Shown: positions 61,815 to 64,000 of the stretch, in pieces | Numbering within the stretch: the first letter of the stretch is position 1 | Layout: each line of letters starts with the position of its first letter | NCBI GenBank assembly: GCA_009842325.1 | Contig: VYFQ01000031.1 | Location: forward strand, 62,001-126,000 | DNA: 64,000 nt | Direction: 5' to 3' | Source of the DNA: Acidimicrobiaceae bacterium | GTDB taxonomy: Bacteria; Actinomycetota; Acidimicrobiia; Acidimicrobiales; Aldehydirespiratoraceae | Notes under the pieces: model-generated | Database searches by the model: none | Told to the model about the DNA's origin: nothing | What the model saw: only the letters and a program-made list of their open reading frames with translations | Program-made: the position numbers and the translations under genes

Positions 61815-63344
61815 ATGCTGGGTTCGGTCTCGACGCTGGTCGTCGCCTTCGAGCGGCCTGCTATCGACTGGCACGCGATCGCGCCCGAGCTGACCCTGCT
61901 GGGCTTCGGGGCGCTGCTGACGCTGGTCGACATCGTGTGGCTGGAGCGGGGGCGGGCCGTGGTGTCGGCGCTGGCGTCGTTCGGTCTGCTGGCCTCGATG
62001 GTGCCGGTGCTGACCCTGGCCTGGGACGGCGCCGACCGGTCCACCTTCTGGGGGGCGTACGTCGTCGACGACTACTCGCTGGTGATGAAGGCCGTGTTCC
62101 TGCTGGCCGGTTATGTGGTGGTGCTGCTGTCCACCAACTACATCGCAGAGGGCGACTACTGGGAGAACGAGTACTACCAGATGCTGCTGTCGGCGGTGCT
62201 GGGCATGGTGGTGATGGCGTCGGCCCGCGACCTGGTGACCATCTTCGTGGCCCTCGAGCTGCTTTCTATCCCGGCCTACCTGATGGCCACCTGGCGCAAG
62301 CGGGACCTGCGCAGCAACGAGGCCGGCCTCAAGTACTACCTGATGGGGGTGTTCGCCTCCGCGGTGCTGCTCTACGGCATGTCACTGCTCTATGGGGCGG
62401 CCGGCTCCACCATGCTGGTCGACATCGACTCGGCCATCTCGGGAGACGGCGCGCCGCTGGCGGTGGTGACGCTGGGCGTGATCTTCGTGGTGGTCGGCTT
62501 CGGCTTCAAGGTGTCGGCCTTCCCGTTCCACACTTGGGCGCCCGACACCTACGAGGGCGCCCCCACCCCGGTGACCGCGTTCCTGTCGGTGGCGTCGAAG
62601 GCCGCTGGGTTCGTGGCCTTGCTGAGCCTTGTGTTCGTGGGCTTCTGGGGCCGGGCCGACGTGTACCAGCCGCTGATGTGGGCCCTGGCCGCGGCATCGA
62701 TGTTCGGCGGCAACCTGATGGCGCTGCGCCAGACCAACGTGGTGCGGCTACTGGCGTACTCGGGGGTGGCCCAGGCCGGCTACATGCTGGCCCCGCTGGC
62801 GGTGGCGGGTGAGTCGCTGGCGGTGGCCGACGATGCCCTGTCGTCGGTGGTGACCTACCTAGCCATCTATGCGGCCATGAACCTTGGGGCCTTCGCGGTG
62901 ATCATCGCGGTGGCCCGCCGCACCGCCTCGGCTGAGATCGACACCTACAAGGGCCTCTTCCGCTACTCGCCTGGCCTGGCCGTCGCCATGACGATCTTCC
63001 TGATGGCCCTGGCCGGCATCCCGCCGCTCGGCGGCTGGTTCGCCAAGTTCGAGATCGTCCTAGCCCTGATCTCCCCGGGGACGGCCTGGGGCGTCGCCCT
63101 CGGCGTGATCGTGGCCATCAACTCGGTGATCGCCCTCTACTACTACGCCCGCATCGCGAGCCACATGTGGGCAGAAGCCCCGCCGGAGTCCGCCGACTTC
63201 GACACCACCACCCCCATCAAGACCCCCACCTCAGTCTCAGCCGCCCTGGTCCTAACCGGCGCGGCCACCCTGGCCTTCGGCATCCTCCCCCAATGGGTGG
63301 GCCACTTCACCGATGTAAGCCTGGTAGCCACCGGCCTGGGCTGA
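61815..63344 (+). CDS. nuoN: NADH-quinone oxidoreductase subunit N (second complex)
   Basis: 509 residues. Marks: DLVTIFVALELLSIPAYLMATWRKRDLRSNEAGLKYYLMGVFASAVLLYGMSLLYGAAG, GFGFKVSAFPFHTWAPDTYEGAPTPVTAFLSVASKAAGFVALLSL and AYSGVAQAGYMLAPLA. It ends the operon; no strong terminator hairpin is visible in the 83 bp before the next gene. Confidence 0.95.
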   Translation: MLGSVSTLVVAFERPAIDWHAIAPELTLLGFGALLTLVDIVWLERGRAVVSALASFGLLASMVPVLTLAWDGADRSTFWGAYVVDDYSLVMKAVFLLAGYVVVLLSTNYIAEGDYWENEYYQMLLSAVLGMVVMASARDLVTIFVALELLSIPAYLMATWRKRDLRSNEAGLKYYLMGVFASAVLLYGMSLLYGAAGSTMLVDIDSAISGDGAPLAVVTLGVIFVVVGFGFKVSAFPFHTWAPDTYEGAPTPVTAFLSVASKAAGFVALLSLVFVGFWGRADVYQPLMWALAAASMFGGNLMALRQTNVVRLLAYSGVAQAGYMLAPLAVAGESLAVADDALSSVVTYLAIYAAMNLGAFAVIIAVARRTASAEIDTYKGLFRYSPGLAVAMTIFLMALAGIPPLGGWFAKFEIVLALISPGTAWGVALGVIVAINSVIALYYYARIASHMWAEAPPESADFDTTTPIKTPTSVSAALVLTGAATLAFGILPQWVGHFTDVSLVATGLG

Positions 63345-63427
63345 CGCATGTCCGCAAGGGCTCAGCACTGTGTTGGGGCTGACGGGCATCTGAGGACAGC
63401 TGCGCTGAAGGCGGACGCGAGCGTGCC

Positions 63428-64000
63428 ATGAGTGAGGTTGGCACCGATCCAGTGCGGGTCTTCTATGGCATCGACTTCTCCGGCAACCACCGAATGTGGA
63501 CGCCAGGATGTCGGCGTTCCAACGTCTGGATCGCGACCGCAGAGGAACGAGCGGGCGCCCTGAGCCTCGTGGACTTGCGGTCCGTGCAGCAGTTGCGAGG
63601 CCACGAGCACCCCTTCGATCGGCTAGTGGCGCTGCTAGCTAACGACGACCATTGCGCGGCCGGAATCGACGCCCCCTTCTCGCTTCCCGAACGTCATATG
63701 CCGGCAGACGGTTGGCCAGGGTTGCTGCGAGACATTGCGGCGTTGCCGAAAGACGGCCGGCCGTTCCCCACGGGGGAGGAACTCGTCGCCTACGCCGAAA
63801 GGAGCGTTCGCCTCGCGGAGCCCAAGCCGCTGCGCCGCACAGAGAAACTTTGGCGTGGCCGCGGCCTCAACGTTAGATCGACTCTGTGGGACGGGCCGCG
63901 AGGAGGTGCCGCGTTCACGATCGCCTGTCTCACGCTGCTTGAGCGAGTAAGGGCAGCCACCTGGCCATGGGAGAGGGGCGACCGCCTGCTGGTCGAGGCG
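63428..64000 (+). CDS. DUF429-like protein, N-terminal part only
   Basis: 191 residues from ATG 63428 to the window edge with no stop. RVFYGIDFSGNHRMWTPGCRRSNVWIATAEE and CAAGIDAPFSLPERHMPADGWPGLLRDIAALPKDGRPFPTGEELV match DUF429, a family of predicted RNase H-like fold proteins. It has GID...GIDAP acidic sites like those of nuclease-type domains. Base usage (more A and T at third positions than the nuo genes, and motifs such as GCTAACGACGACCAT) is less GC-rich than its neighbours, a weak sign of different origin. Confidence 0.72.
   Translation, partial: MSEVGTDPVRVFYGIDFSGNHRMWTPGCRRSNVWIATAEERAGALSLVDLRSVQQLRGHEHPFDRLVALLANDDHCAAGIDAPFSLPERHMPADGWPGLLRDIAALPKDGRPFPTGEELVAYAERSVRLAEPKPLRRTEKLWRGRGLNVRSTLWDGPRGGAAFTIACLTLLERVRAATWPWERGDRLLVEA

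Overview
The window is GC-rich and gene-dense, and most likely comes from an actinobacterium of the Acidimicrobiia type. Supporting marks are a mycothiol glycosyltransferase (mshA) followed by a YbjN-domain gene, an acyl-CoA carboxylase beta/epsilon pair, many leaderless promoters (TANNNT 5-9 nt before ATG/GTG), and a b6-like cytochrome bc complex next to complex I. The class assignment is an inference from gene content.

Layout. 1-4.4 kb: the start of an FGGY sugar kinase on the minus strand, then an iron-siderophore ABC transporter (lipoprotein, two permeases, ATPase) behind a promoter with a Fur-like box. 4.4-8.6 kb: tRNA-Ser, SRP RNA, dnaX, recR, methylmalonyl-CoA epimerase and a 5'-3' exonuclease. 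8.6-26.3 kb: mixed housekeeping and accessory genes, including an ATP-dependent DNA ligase, epoxide hydrolase, a nucleobase permease with an extra cytoplasmic domain, acyl-CoA carboxylase, aat, a cyclophilin, several lipoproteins, tRNA-Lys, a DUF45 metallopeptidase, a phosphatase, a MoaD/ThiS protein, mshA and YbjN.

26.6-47.9 kb: one co-directional run of 21 genes. It encodes a b6-type cytochrome bc complex (split cytochrome b, Rieske protein, diheme cytochrome c), a two-cluster ferredoxin, two unassigned membrane proteins, and a complete 14-subunit NADH dehydrogenase (nuoA-N). Together these would take electrons from NADH through menaquinone to cytochrome c. A LigA-like small protein ends the run. 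48.3-52.8 kb: LigB-like dioxygenase, PhyH-family oxygenase, a Kef-type antiporter with CBS domains, a STAS protein and a small membrane protein. 52.8-63.3 kb: a second complex I operon (nuoABCDHIJKLMN) with no nuoE, nuoF or nuoG, so it must take electrons from something other than NADH through NuoF (ferredoxin or F420H2 are candidates). The window ends inside a DUF429-like gene.

The most unusual points are the paired full and NuoEFG-less complex I operons, the b6f-like traits of the bc complex, and a family of about 100-bp palindromic repeats. That repeat occupies two intergenic gaps of the first nuo operon and also lies in frame inside nuoG. Other points are a 60-bp tandem hairpin pair at 19.6 kb and the systematic leaderless promoter layout.
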